The notes beneath the pieces were generated by a model. That model worked only from the letters and a program-made list of their open reading frames with translations, did no database searches and had not been told where the DNA came from. Below are positions 48,060 through 58,947 of a stretch of DNA of 64,000 nt, in pieces (the stretch's first letter is position 1; each line of letters begins with the position of its first letter). This DNA is from Nitzschia sp. DOCU1 (Eukaryota > Bacillariophyta > Bacillariophyceae > Bacillariales > Bacillariaceae): positions 1,116,001 through 1,180,000 of the forward strand of contig OX595985.1 of NCBI GenBank assembly GCA_951394045.1, given 5' to 3'. The translations under genes were made by a program, and so were the position numbers.

Positions 48060-50453
48060 ATGGTAAGTCTCCTTTCGCAAAACAAAGTCAAATAATATGT
48101 TGACAATGAGGCTGAAGGCAGGCTGGAGTTCCATGGCTGAACGTCGGAGCTATTTTGAAAAATGACAACCATGGCCATGGTTCGTTGGTCGTCCATTGGT
48201 TCGGTTGTCCATGGGATGCTCCAGCCGTATCACCTCATCAGCCGATGGTGGCTATCAGCTATGCAATATAAACATGGCCAATGTCTCACCTTGTGTTTTA
48301 TTTTTTGCTGGTTATTGTTACTTTGTCGATAGTCTGCCGAAGCCGAGAGCTACGCCTTCTCCGCTGATATCAATCAGCTTCTGTCGTTGATTATCAACAC
48401 TTTCTACTCCAACAAGGAGATTTTCCTCCGTGAGTTGGTGTCCAATGCCTCCGATGCATTGGATAAGATTCGTTACCAATCCTTGACTGATAGCTCTGTC
48501 CTGGACTCTGAGCCCGAGCTGCAAATCAAGCTTATCGCGGACAAAGCCAACAACACTCTGACCATTGAGGATACCGGTATTGGTATGACCAAGGCGGACT
48601 TGATCAACAATCTTGGTACCATTGCCAAGTCCGGAACCAAGGCTTTTATGGAGGCTCTTTCTGCCGGCGCCGATATTTCGATGATTGGTCAGTTCGGTGT
48701 CGGTTTCTACTCTGCCTATCTGGTCGCTGACAAGGTCGAGGTCGTTTCCAAGAACAATGACGACGAAGCCCACAGATGGACTTCAGAGGCTGGAGGTTCT
48801 TTCATTGTCAGTGAGGCCAAGGATTCTGGACTTGGTCGGGGAACCCGCATCATCCTTCATCTCAAGGAGGACATGTCGGAATACCTTGAGGAGAAGCGTA
48901 TCAAGGATTTGATCAAGAAGCACTCTGAATTCATTGGCTTCCCCATCAAGCTTTACACTGAGAAGACCACCGAGAAGGAAGTGACCGACGATGAAGACGA
49001 CGAGGAAGAGGAGGGTGAAGACGACAAGCCCAAGGTTGAAGAAGTCGACGAGGATGAAGCCAAGAAGGAAAAGAAGACCAAGAAGATCAAGGAGGTCAGC
49101 CACGAGTGGGAGCACTTGAACAACACCAAGCCAATTTGGATGCGAAAGCCGGATGAGGTCACCCAAGATGAGTATGTTGCCTTTTACAAGTCCATCTCCA
49201 ACGACTGGGAAGAGCACGCTGCTGTCAAGCACTTTTCCGTTGAGGGTCAACTTGAGTTCAAGGCTATCTTGTTCTGCCCCAAGCGTGCCCCCTTTGATAT
49301 GTTTGAAGGTGGAAACAAGAAGAAGCACAACCACATCAAGCTCTACGTCCGACGTGTGTTTATCATGGACAATTGTGAGGATGTCATGCCTGAATGGCTT
49401 CAATTCGTCAAGGGTGTGGTCGACTCTGAGGACCTTCCTCTCAACATTTCTCGTGAGACTCTCCAACAGAACAAGATCCTTCGTGTCATCAAGAAGAATC
49501 TTGTCAAGAAGTGTATCGAGATGTTCAATGACTTGACTGAAAACGAGGATGCTTACAAGAAGTTCTATGAGGCCTTTGCGAAGAACCTCAAGCTCGGTAT
49601 CCACGAGGACTCTACCAACCGCGCCAAGATTGCGAAGTTGTTGCGATACCACTCGACCAAGTCCGGAGAGGAGATGACTTCTCTTGACGACTATGTCAGC
49701 CGCATGTCTGATAACCAGCCTGGCATCTACTACATTACTGGTGAATCCAAGCGTGCCGTTGAAACCTCGCCCTTCCTTGAGAAGCTCAAGAAGAAGGGAT
49801 ACGAAGTTCTCTTCATGGTTGACCCCATTGATGAGTATGCCGTTCAGCAATTGAAGGAATTCGAAGGCAAGAAGCTCCTTTCTGCTACCAAGGAAGGCTT
49901 GGACATTGCTGAAGACGACGAGGAGAAGAAGTCTTTCGAAGAGGCAAAGGCCAAGACCGAATCTTTGTGCAAGCTCATGAAGGAAGTTTTGGACGACAAG
50001 GTTGAGAAGGTCGTCGTATCCAACCGTCTCGCTGACTCTCCTTGCGTTCTTGTAACGGGCGAATATGGATGGAGTGCGAACATGGAACGTATCATGAAGG
50101 CCCAGGCTCTCCGTGATGCTACTCAGTCTGCTTACATGATGTCCAAGAAGACCATGGAAATCAACCCGACCAACTCTATTATTACGGCTTTGCGAGACAA
50201 GGCCGATGCCGATCAGAGCGACAAGACTGTCAAGGATCTCATCTGGCTTTTGTACGATACTTCTCTTCTTACTTCTGGTTTCTCGCTGGAGGAACCCGCT
50301 ACCTTTGCTTCTCGTATCCACCGTCTCGTCAAGCTTGGTCTTTCTATCGATGACGACGACGATGATGCTGCGGATGACGCTGATATGGACGATTTGCCTC
50401 CTCTTGATGGCGACGATGACAACGAGGAGTCTGCCATGGAGCAAGTTGACTAA
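48060..50453 (+). CDS. HSP90: Cytosolic Hsp90 chaperone
   Basis: The start codon at 48060-48062 is alone in exon 1. A 270-base intron (48063-48332, GTAAGT to CGATAG) follows, and exon 2 (48333-50453) gives a total of 707 residues. It opens [19 protein letters not shown], then [20 protein letters not shown], the ATP-binding GHKL region, [20 protein letters not shown], and [15 protein letters not shown]. An acidic/Lys-rich charged linker at about 210-250 and the middle domain ([16 protein letters not shown]) follow. The C-terminus is MEQVD, a variant of the cytosolic MEEVD that TPR co-chaperones bind. No ER or organelle signal. Hsp90 is an ATP-dependent dimeric folding machine. HSE-like motifs precede it. 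Choice of start is fixed by the N-terminal homology. Confidence 0.97.
48063..48332 (+). other. 270-base intron directly after the Hsp90 start codon
   Basis: Several times longer than the other introns here (63-97 bases). It holds a perfect 16-base palindrome AACCATGGCCATGGTT at 48167-48182. Introns right after the ATG often affect expression; that role is only inferred here. Confidence 0.85.
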
Positions 50454-50875
50454 GCTTGCTCCGTGGGACTGGTTCCTTGTCGTTGGTCCAAGTTACCCCG
50501 TGGGTAGTACATTCTGCAACTATGTCTATAGAGCTGTAATTTAGATCCGAAACAGCACCCGGATACTTCGAGTATCTTTAATTTGTGCTTAACTCTACGA
50601 GCTAGTTGTCGGGGACTTTTCGATGCTCGACATTGCCACTGTGGCGTTGCTTTGCGGTGTGACTCTGATGGGCATTAAGAGCCCCAAAATACTTATCCTG
50701 CTGAAAGAAACAAGAAGTTTGCATCCAACACTAACAAATAAGAAGTAGTACTATCATTATGCTATACTTTGCGTCGACGAGGGCATCTTGAATGATTAAA
50801 TGCAATTGAATATTATTGACTGGTAGTTCCAACAGGCTGCCTCGGGAAATTGGCGCCAGAACTTAAGCAAGAAAA
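50454..50875. other. Convergent intergenic region, Hsp90 / small Hsp
   Basis: 422 bases between the two heat-shock genes, which are transcribed toward each other. Contains both 3' ends. Nothing else stands out. Confidence 0.5.
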
Positions 50876-51778
50876 CTATGCATGCACCACATTTTCCCAA
50901 GTATCATCGTGGTTCTTGGCAGAAGACTTGTCCGCGTTCTCGACAACCCCGGTAGTGATGTTGCTGCGATGGCCTTCCACTTCTTCCGCCTCTTCGTCGT
51001 CATTCTCGTTGACAGTCTCAACAGTGGCGACTTCTTCTTTTTCCTTCTTGGTCCCCTTGGCTAATGTAGGCGAAGACTTCTTGGCCTTAGTGTCACCAAG
51101 CAGGAAGCCCTTAGCTAGTGCAGGCGGAGACTTCTTGGCCTTGTTGGTGCTAGCAGAATCAGTTTCAACATGTTCATCGGTAGTAGAGGAGGGCAATGTG
51201 TTGTTAGCAGCTGAGGAGGCCGAAGGTTTAGTAGGAGTAGTAGTAGTTGGGAGTCCCTTCGCCAAAGTGATTGGAATGTGGCGGCTCTTGGGTACAATCT
51301 TCTTTTGGATAATGATTTCCAATACACCATCGTCCAATTCAGCTTTAACAGTATCTTCATCATATGTATCAGCCTTCAAAGCAAGACGACGGTAAGTCAC
51401 AAACGTATCACCGAGCTTGTTGGTGCGCTTGGCCGAGATGGTCAATACATGACCTTCCATATCTACTGTGAGGTGTTCAGGCGCAAAGCCAGCAACATCC
51501 AAAGAGATTGTAGTCTTTTCGGGCGTCTCATTGCGATGCAATGGCGTCTTCTCAACAATCGTGTTGGAATCCGTGCTTGCAACAGAATCTTGATCGTTGG
51601 TAATAGGAGTGCTTGGCACCGAAGAAGGGGAAGTGGGACGTTTCTGGCAAGAGTTTTGCTTCTCACCACCTCTGTGGCAGGAGGGGCGACGAGCTGACTC
51701 TTTGGAGGCACTTGCAGCATCAACACCGCATGGGTGGAAACTTTCAAAGAAGGCTGGGTTTGGTCGAATAATGATCAT
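50876..51778 (-). CDS. Small heat-shock protein (alpha-crystallin/Hsp20 domain)
   Basis: 300 residues from the ATG at 51778; the frame runs 34 codons upstream without ATG. The alpha-crystallin domain spans about residues 87-175: TTISLDVAGFAPEHLTVDME, VLTISAKR, TYRRLALKADTYDEDTVKAE, then the diagnostic LDDGVLEIIIQKK. HIPI shortly after it provides the C-terminal I-x-I motif used in oligomer assembly. These chaperones hold unfolding proteins in an ATP-independent way. The tail of about 110 residues is unusually long, Thr/Ser/Lys-rich, and repeats LAKG three times (ITLAKGLP, PALAKGFL, PTLAKGTK) before an acidic end (ENDDEEAEEVEG). No signal peptide, so cytosolic or nuclear. Faces Hsp90 tail to tail. 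Confidence 0.9.
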   Translation of the reverse strand: MIIIRPNPAFFESFHPCGVDAASASKESARRPSCHRGGEKQNSCQKRPTSPSSVPSTPITNDQDSVASTDSNTIVEKTPLHRNETPEKTTISLDVAGFAPEHLTVDMEGHVLTISAKRTNKLGDTFVTYRRLALKADTYDEDTVKAELDDGVLEIIIQKKIVPKSRHIPITLAKGLPTTTTPTKPSASSAANNTLPSSTTDEHVETDSASTNKAKKSPPALAKGFLLGDTKAKKSSPTLAKGTKKEKEEVATVETVNENDDEEAEEVEGHRSNITTGVVENADKSSAKNHDDTWENVVHA

Positions 51779-52367
51779 TTTGCTTGGAGACGTTGAGCTT
51801 GGGTTGTGATTTGTTGTTCTGTTGCAGAAATGCAGAAATTGTGAGGTGAGTTCAATCGTTTTGTTTTGAAAACCAAGCATCTCTCGGATGCAAATTGTGG
51901 CACGATGCCGACTCGCGCCGATGACAACCGAACTTCTTCGAGCTTCGATCTTTCGTAGATCTGTCGTACTGGCCTGCCGTACAAAAAAGACGTGAAACGA
52001 AAGATATGCCTCGTCCGCTTCGGTCCGTTTGAGTCAATTAATTCACATGACGTCAGCATATCTTTCATTCGAAGCATTTTTTCGATTTTCAGAACACCTA
52101 TGATACCGATAATACACAATGATCGGTCATAAAGTCTTTTGATTGATGTACATGGAATGCCTGTTGACTATGGTGTTACACACGTGAAATACAGACGTGA
52201 AATAGCCAGCTATGAACACGGTCGACTGAGCATCCAGTATTATGATGTTGGTGGTGGACAACGATGTATCATCTGTATTGGCCCAAATCGATGATACACC
52301 GCCGAGGACAAAATGACCGGATTTGGCGGCGAAGTGCCACGGCTTTCGGCTTGCATCGCATCGGCCT
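51779..52367. other. Intergenic, promoter of the small Hsp gene
   Basis: 589 bases upstream of the small Hsp start and beyond the 3' end of the GH99-like gene. It has TTC-rich phrases (ACTTCTTCGAGCTTCGATCT near 51930-51950), but the spacing does not form a strict heat shock element. No gene. Confidence 0.4.
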
Positions 52368-54764
52368 CTAATAATACTCGTGAAGACAATCCAAGTAAAA
52401 ACCATACCCCGAAGTGCTTGACCAGCTCGGAGAGCTTTCGACTCCAGTGGCTTCGCCATGTTCGTTGAAGCTGACGATGAGTTGCCAGGGCTCTCCAGCT
52501 TCTACCATCGAATTGACATTTTCACAGAATTTGCTCCTGTCCAAGCGAGGCAGCAATGGGGTGGATGCGTCTGCCCTCCAAAACCCAGGAGCAATGGTGG
52601 TCGAATATCCCGTGTAATGGAGAGGATTCCCGTTGCCGACGCCATATTGATGCTGGTTGCAACAGACGATACAAGTGAGACACCAGTAGTCTCAAAAACT
52701 GAATCAAAAACGTCCCAAAGATACTACTTACCCAGTGGTCTGGTTGAATGGAGCAATCTTGAAAATCTGGAAAGATCTTGAGGACAACATACCATTCATT
52801 GTTGCTGGCCTCCATCCACCTTTCGGCGATGTCGCAGCCGCCGGCATTCCATACGAAAATAACAGGACGATCGTCCACGTGAGCCCACACCGGATGCCAA
52901 GCATACCATTTCTTGATATAGTCAAGATCCGATCGGATTACCTGGGAGGATGGTCTGTCTTCTTTCTCGTCCTCGTAGTAAAAAGTGATCTTCACGTTGG
53001 ATTTGGTCTCAGCGATTTCGTTCATCACCATCGTGATCCGACCTCGATCCTGGTTGGTGTTGGGTCCCCACCAAGAACTAATGACGAGATCAACCCGTGC
53101 GTATTCAAACGAATCGATATGCGCCTGAACGATGGATGGATCCGAGTTGGAGTACAGACCAAGATCCGGTACGAAATGGACTTGCTTGCCGTTGACCTTC
53201 CAAGTCTCGGGATACCACTGTGTTGGAATTCGTGTGGATGCGGCACAGGTTGAGTTGATTTACCAACAAAAGTTCGAGCCGGTCGTGGTGGTATACTCAC
53301 TGGGTAGTAGAACATTCCTCGGATTGGAAATTCCAAGTTCATCGCTGGGCGTCCAGAGTAGACTCCGCGCGGAATCCCCTCCAACCAAATTGCAAGATTT
53401 CCTTCGGCAACGGCAATGCGGCCACCATCATCCACAACAAGTTCTGCGCCAGCATGGTCATATGTTTGACTTGTCCAGATGGCCTGGTTGCTGCTTGTAC
53501 GGACAATGACGTTTCCGTCGCTTTGAACGTACAATCTGTGGCCATTGGGCGCAGTTCCCGCACTCCAAATGGTGTCTCCGTTGCTCCGTTGCAACACAAA
53601 ATCTCCGTCACTAGTGAGCCCGACTTTGAATTCTCCGTTCGCTGAGAAAGCAGGTGAGAACAGCGACGTTAGACCGACGCAATGTTTTGATGAGGGACTG
53701 GACCAAAACTTACGAGAGAAGACAAATTGGTCCTTGTTCAGGCGACTGTTTGACCGGACTACGACACGAGAGGCAAAGTTGTTTCGATAGGCCCCCGAAA
53801 CACTTGGCTGAGGAGTTATGGGAATCGCTCGTGGGGTAGGGGCAGGCGCAGTGCCGCTACAACTTTCACAATTGGTGACGGACAACCAGTCGATGTTCGG
53901 CCCTGAACTATTCTCCGCAAGGATCTCCAACTCGTGTACTCCTTGGCTCAACGCAACAACCATGGATTCGTAGTCCCAATTGCTCCAAGCCCCGGTGCCT
54001 CCAAAGGAAAAGGTCCCCTCAAAGACCCCGTCAATATACAGATTGCAGTTCCGCTCATTTCCAGATGCGTACTTTACTTTGAGTTCATACGAAGAACTAC
54101 TCGGAACGTCGATGGTCCACAACAGGAAAGCCCCCAAACCTCCAAAGTCTGCATAGCCCGAACCATCATATCCGTCGTGCATGGTCTGGAGTGCTATCTT
54201 GTTGGCGATTGCTGACTCCGCTTGGTAGACAAGTGTTGACGGTCCGGCACTTCGGCTTTGCGCAGACGCTGTCGGAGCACTTGTCGGTACGGGCTGAGAT
54301 TGTGCATGTGATTGCACTGAAAGCCAGTCAACGTTGGGCCCTGTGAATGGCGCCTCGAGTCGCAGAGTATGAACTCCCTGACTGAGGCTCAATAAGGCAC
54401 TTTCAGTTTCCCAGCTCGTCCAGCTACCGGTACTTGCGCAGTCGAAAGTCACCCGCTTGCTTCCATCGACGAAAAGGTCCAATGGTCGGGCATTCCTCGT
54501 GGCATAACGGATCTGTACGTCGACGTCACCAAAGGCCACTGCGTTGTAAGTCCATTCGATACTCCCGCCACCATTGTCAGAGTAGTCGCCGTATCCGGTG
54601 CCTTCAAAGCCAATGTTGACGGTACTGATGCTAACATCCGAGAGTGAGCCGTCCTCGGCTTGAAACACAGACAAGGACGCTCCAGAGCTGGAAGGGAACA
54701 GCATAACTGTAACGCCAAGCAGGCGCAAAACGTGGACGACGCACTTTTGATAATTGACTTTCAT
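52368..54764 (-). CDS. Secreted multidomain protein: two CBM35/6-like domains, bulb-lectin domain and GH99-like domain
   Basis: Three exons, 54764-53301, 53217-52732 and 52652-52368, give 744 residues. Introns are 83 and 79 bases, GTGAGT to AACACAG and GTAAGT to CAACCAG. A signal peptide (VHVLRLLGVTVMLFPSSSG) is followed by two carbohydrate-binding modules at about 32-155 and 180-305, each with AE...., GFEGTGYGDY or GYDGSGYADF, and ending GPNVDWLSV or GPNIDWLSV. A B-type mannose-lectin domain follows at about 360-465 (GLTSDGDFVLQRSNGDTIWS). From about 482 comes a GH99/71-like fold: GMFYYP-WYPETW, then ISSWWGPN, VIFVWNAGG, and SFNEHGEATGVE near the expected catalytic Glu pair. GH99 enzymes are endo-alpha-mannosidases. 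Action on the diatom's mannan-rich wall or glycoproteins is inferred. One residue seems missing in FNEW.EG. Confidence 0.82.
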
Positions 54765-55697
54765 TTTCACTACTCGGAGTTTTCTTTTTTATGAGGACGA
54801 AGATCCGAGAGTAAAGTTTCGTATGCTGCCGGGATAGGCGGGTCAAAATCGATTCTTGCGTCATTGCGGGAAACGAGGCTCTCACATACATGTCGATGTG
54901 CAGGTGATGCTCGCCCGACTCGCTAGCTGCTGTAACTAGGAATTTCAATCCCTGGCGAAGGCAACGTTGGAAAGTCTATGCCGCCAGGTGTGTGAAATTC
55001 GTATGTGCACCTCTCCTGGGCTGTATATTCCGTCCCACTACCGGTAGTTAAATAAAATATCACATTAGTCGAACGACCCAATTTCTATTGAGAGTCGATA
55101 ATACGATTCGATTTCTTTCCCACTAGTAGTTAGAGTAAGGAGCGTCAGCAGGAGTAGAAAATTGTGGGACTAAATAAGAGGCTGCAAAATAACCTACAGT
55201 TTAATTTGGCGACCTCGTGGTTGATCAAACGTGCCATTGAAAGTAGAATAGTATATTGCCGCAACACTACTTCTATCTAGGACGCTAGACGCAGCGGCAG
55301 AAACAACAGAGTACTTGTACGCTATCATTGCTGCCAACAATAACAAATGACTAGAGAGGTACATGAGACGACAGCCATGGGGCCAGAGTTCCAGAGATGA
55401 ACGGGCCGCGTTTCATGAACCAAGGGACTATGATCTAGCATTCGAAATAGACCTCGACAGCGTAGATATTTTGCCACCTATGCATACCTGGTAAATCCAT
55501 CTTGCCAGGAGCAGGGTGAAATTGGTCCTCACTCCTACGAGAGGCAGATCCAGTGGATCATTCATGTTCGTGGTAATAAAATCCTAGTTGTGCGCGGAAG
55601 AAGGCAGTTTCTATAAATTCAGGTCTGTCAAGGTACAATTGTTTCAATCTAGTAAAAAGTGACGAAAGAGAAATGTATTTCATCTCCCACGCTCAGC
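54765..55697. other. Intergenic, no gene seen
   Basis: About 0.9 kb between the GH99-like start and the 3' end of the ArfGAP gene. TACCGGTA is at 55039-55046. Otherwise A/T-rich without recognisable features. Confidence 0.5.
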
Positions 55698-57170
55698 CTA
55701 GGTTCCAAAGGAGGCAAAGAAATCGTCCGCGCTGTCCGACGAGAGCTTTCGAGGTGGTGTCATACCGCCTGAACGAGGGGGCGGTTGTGCGCCACGGAAT
55801 CCTCCCGAAGCAGGGGCCGCAGCGAAGCCTCCAAAGTTACCCGAAGAAGGAGCGGGAGAAGGTCGGTAGGGAGATGCTGCATTGCCAGATGAAGGCGCAG
55901 GATTTCCGTACGGCGCACTCGACGACGAGGCTGAACTCAAGCCTCCTCCTCCAAATTTGGCAGCCATGCGTGCCTTGGCCTCATCACGCAGTCTCGTCTG
56001 CCGCATAACATATTGCTCATCCGATTCACCCGTCAAGCGCCCTACTCCGTTGCGGTCCTCGCCGGGAAGACCTGGCGCCTCCTGAACACCTGAAGACGCC
56101 GCAGGTGCCGACGCCATGCCTCCCATCGTATTACCCATACCGGGAGCATTACTGCTACCAAACCCAGCGTATTTACTCTGAGCAGGCTTATTTTGAGCAA
56201 ACTCTCGCTGCAAGGCCTCCAGGCCATCGTCGCCGTCGGGTTGTGCAATGGTGGACGCCACCTGGCTTGCGGCCGAACTCAAACTACCCCAGAAGCTTCC
56301 GGCAGTTGCACCCAAACTGGCTAGTGACACCGGTGCACTCGGATCATTCACAATACCACTTACTGAGCTCGTGACAGTACTGGCAGCGCCCCCGACAAAT
56401 GACAAACCAGTAGAAAAGACTGAGGTTACACCGGCCATGACGTCGTCCATGCCAGATCCTCCGTAGTTTCCGTTAGGATTGTAGCCAGGATTGCTTCCTA
56501 CGCCGCCCATTTTACCACCACCTCCAAACTTCGCTTGCATTCTAGCTCTCGCTTCTTCTCTCAATCGAGTTTGTCTTGCTACATACTGTTGTTCCGATTC
56601 ACCTTGCAATCGCTCCATTCCATTGGGGTCACCAGCACCACCACCTCCTCCTGAAAAACCACCCATGGGACGATTCATACTAGAAGGAGCCGACGACGGT
56701 GTCCTTTGCGTCTTTGGAGGAAGTGTTGTAGGTTCTGGGCGGCCCTCGATCCGCGCCTTGAGAACCTCCTTGTACAACTGCGCCGCATCGCTTTCGTATT
56801 TCTGCTTGATAGGAGCCCGAGGGTCGATTCCTTTGCTCTTGAGATATTGATTACACTTTTCGTTGCCACCGCCCTTCATAATTGCTAACTGCGCGTCTGT
56901 CCACGAGTCCATGGCGATCGATCGAACAAAGGAAATATGCACGCCCAGGGAACTAGAAACAAGTTAACGCGAAAGTGAGAAGCAGACAGCGCCCTACCAT
57001 TATTCTCCCAAAGATTTAACATACCGATGAACGCCACTGCAATCCAGGCAAAACACATTTCCGAAACTAACGCTGGCCCATTGCGGGTTCTTCATTCCAC
57101 AATCGCAACAGACATTATTGCCAGGTATCGCCTTGACAACCGCCTGGTCGGCGGGGGTCATTTGCACCAT
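55698..57170 (-). CDS. ArfGAP1-like GTPase-activating protein
   Basis: Exons 57170-57025 and 56952-55698, with a 72-base intron (GTATGT to TTTCTAG), give 466 residues. Exon 1 encodes the zinc finger C21-x2-C24-x16-C41-x2-C44 ([19 protein letters not shown]). The splice completes the catalytic Arg codon in [20 protein letters not shown]. ArfGAPs trigger GTP hydrolysis on Arf1 during COPI vesicle cycling at the Golgi. The rest is Gly/Ser/Pro-rich, with two amphipathic Ser/Gly/Thr stretches ([20 protein letters not shown]) that could be ALPS-like curvature sensors. A unit of about 40 residues occurs twice ([20 protein letters not shown] and [20 protein letters not shown]). The C-terminus ends DDFFASFGT. 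The start at 57170 puts the finger at the usual distance from the N-terminus. Confidence 0.93.
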
Positions 57171-58057
57171 ATTTTCAGAGTATTTGTAGTTGCAGATTTA
57201 ACGCTGAAAACAAGGCAAAAAGGAAACACAATATATCGCTTCTATGTGGACGAAGTAACCAAACAGGTCGACGATAGAGGAAGCGAGAGTAGTCTTTAGC
57301 TCTCCTCTCTCTCAAGACCCTCAACACGACCACGGGGCTAATAGCACCGGTGCCGACGAAAATTGCATGCTCGATGCAAGACAGCGTGAGGCATTTGCCG
57401 TTGTTCCTTTCGCGATGAGGAGAGCCAGCCATCCAAGATGGACGAATGACCATTTTCGCATCGTCTGGCGCCCCGTCGTTCTGCCCGCCGCCCGCCCACT
57501 TACTTTTTGACTAAATGGAGCATACTACACTTATTTCAGAGATGCCGGGCAACTCCTTCTCTCTCCGTGTCATTGGGAAGGATTTCCATTCATAGTTGCG
57601 CTCTCTCAACTCCCTACAATACATACCGTCCCGCCACAACAAAGTGTCTCAAAAGTAGACATACAAGATGGTAAACTAGTCTAGCTAGAATCGCGCATTC
57701 GACTAAAAAGTTGTCGACGTCGTTGGCCTAGTACGGGACTTCCAACTTCTGGACAGACATGCTGCAGTCTAAACTGCCCTGCCAGAATCTTGTGGGGCTG
57801 AGATTTGTTACTTTACTTGTTTCCAGTCTATGTCAAACGGACTGAGGTCTCTGAAACAGTCCCCAATGTGAAGACTGGGGGAATGGTTTGCGTCCATTTG
57901 TTCTTCTTGGAGAAAGCGACATGGACTTGTTGCTAAATGATGAGCTTGAGACAATGTTAGTTTGCAACAGCCAGCCATTTGGCCGGCGTTGAAACCAAAC
58001 TAAGCGCTGCTCAGGCAGAAACACCATATTGCCACCACCAAAACCCCAGCTGGTCCC
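57171..58057. other. Intergenic, no gene seen
   Basis: About 0.9 kb upstream of the ArfGAP gene and beyond the 3' end of the next minus-strand gene. Short frames only; no repeats noted. Confidence 0.5.
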
Positions 58058-58528
58058 TTATCCTTCCGTACTCCCACCGCCCATACTATCCAAAGCAGTC
58101 AAGACACTGGACGGCTTCCCATTAACAAGGTCGTCATACTGTTGCTGCAAACTCTTGGTCTGAGTGGCAAGTTCGACCGCCCTTTCTCGGTTGTCCATGG
58201 ACACAGATCCGTCCTCTTCTACCAAGTCCTCTAACGAATCGGTAAGCTCGAATATTCTGTCTTCTACTGCCTCTGCCAGCATCGCTCTCTTGGCTCGTTC
58301 AGCAATGCCCATCTTGGCAATACGATCTGCGCCTTTCAACGACATTTTTTCCATAATGATTTCTTGCTCCCGACGAGCGTCCGACGGCTGTTTGGAGAGT
58401 AAATCATCTTCATCATTCCCCGCCGCCATGTTGAGTCCGCGGGTGTGGGTAGGAACGAGACCCGGTATCCATGCTGTTGTCAGCCCCGCCAAGGTCCCCA
58501 ACAAGAAAAGTCGTAAACATTTCACCAT
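58058..58528 (-). CDS. Small coiled-coil protein with plastid-type presequence
   Basis: 156 residues. The signal peptide (LRLFLLGTLAGLTTA) is followed by an aromatic residue (TTA-WIPGL), consistent with diatom plastid import, where Trp can replace Phe. A short basic stretch (THTRGLNMAAG) may mark the second processing site. The mature part is helical and charged: ARREQEIIMEKMSLKGADRI, AERAKRAMLAEAVEDRIFEL, then TKSLQQQYDDLV, suggesting a coiled coil. No family is recognised. It shares a 419-base divergent promoter region with the next gene, also a putative plastid protein. Confidence 0.6.
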   Translation of the reverse strand: MVKCLRLFLLGTLAGLTTAWIPGLVPTHTRGLNMAAGNDEDDLLSKQPSDARREQEIIMEKMSLKGADRIAKMGIAERAKRAMLAEAVEDRIFELTDSLEDLVEEDGSVSMDNRERAVELATQTKSLQQQYDDLVNGKPSSVLTALDSMGGGSTEG

Positions 58529-58947
58529 TGTAATAATGCAATGGTACTTTCTCTCTTATTGCTGAAATTTCTTGCATGAGGTGTGTCCATCGCAACAAGA
58601 CGGCCCTCTTGCTAGGCCCGAGGCAAAAGGCGAAAATCGGTACGATAACACGCACAGATCGGAACTTGAACTTTGGGTTCTGCCCCTTTTTTCAATCCGC
58701 CTTGTGATGACGTACGTTGGTCGAAGTAGTCAGAGGAAATAGCGTCCCGTCCGTCGTGCGTCGTGTGGGTGGCTAAACGGAGTCATAGCTATATGTATGG
58801 GTAAAAGTATAACCTATGAGGATTGCTTTGGTCAAAAGCTTTCTCGCGATCCTTGGAGGGATCGTCATTTCAACTTCGCAAAAACCGTGACAATGATATT
58901 GGCGAAAGATCCCATTGGCTTGAATAACGGGATCCAGTTTTGATGCC
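58529..58947. promoter_or_regulatory. Divergent promoter region of two putative plastid-protein genes
   Basis: 419 bases between divergent starts. TGATGACGTACG near 58705 contains a CRE-like TGACGTAC core. No other element is recognised. Confidence 0.35.

Noticed and set aside
48783..50444. 553-codon open frame antisense to Hsp90
   Set aside because: It mirrors the strongly biased codon use of a highly expressed gene; the translation (many Val/Leu/Arg, no domain) has no independent support.
51900..51960. Heat shock element upstream of the small Hsp gene
   Set aside because: TTC phrases are present but not in alternating GAA/TTC units at the required 5-base spacing.
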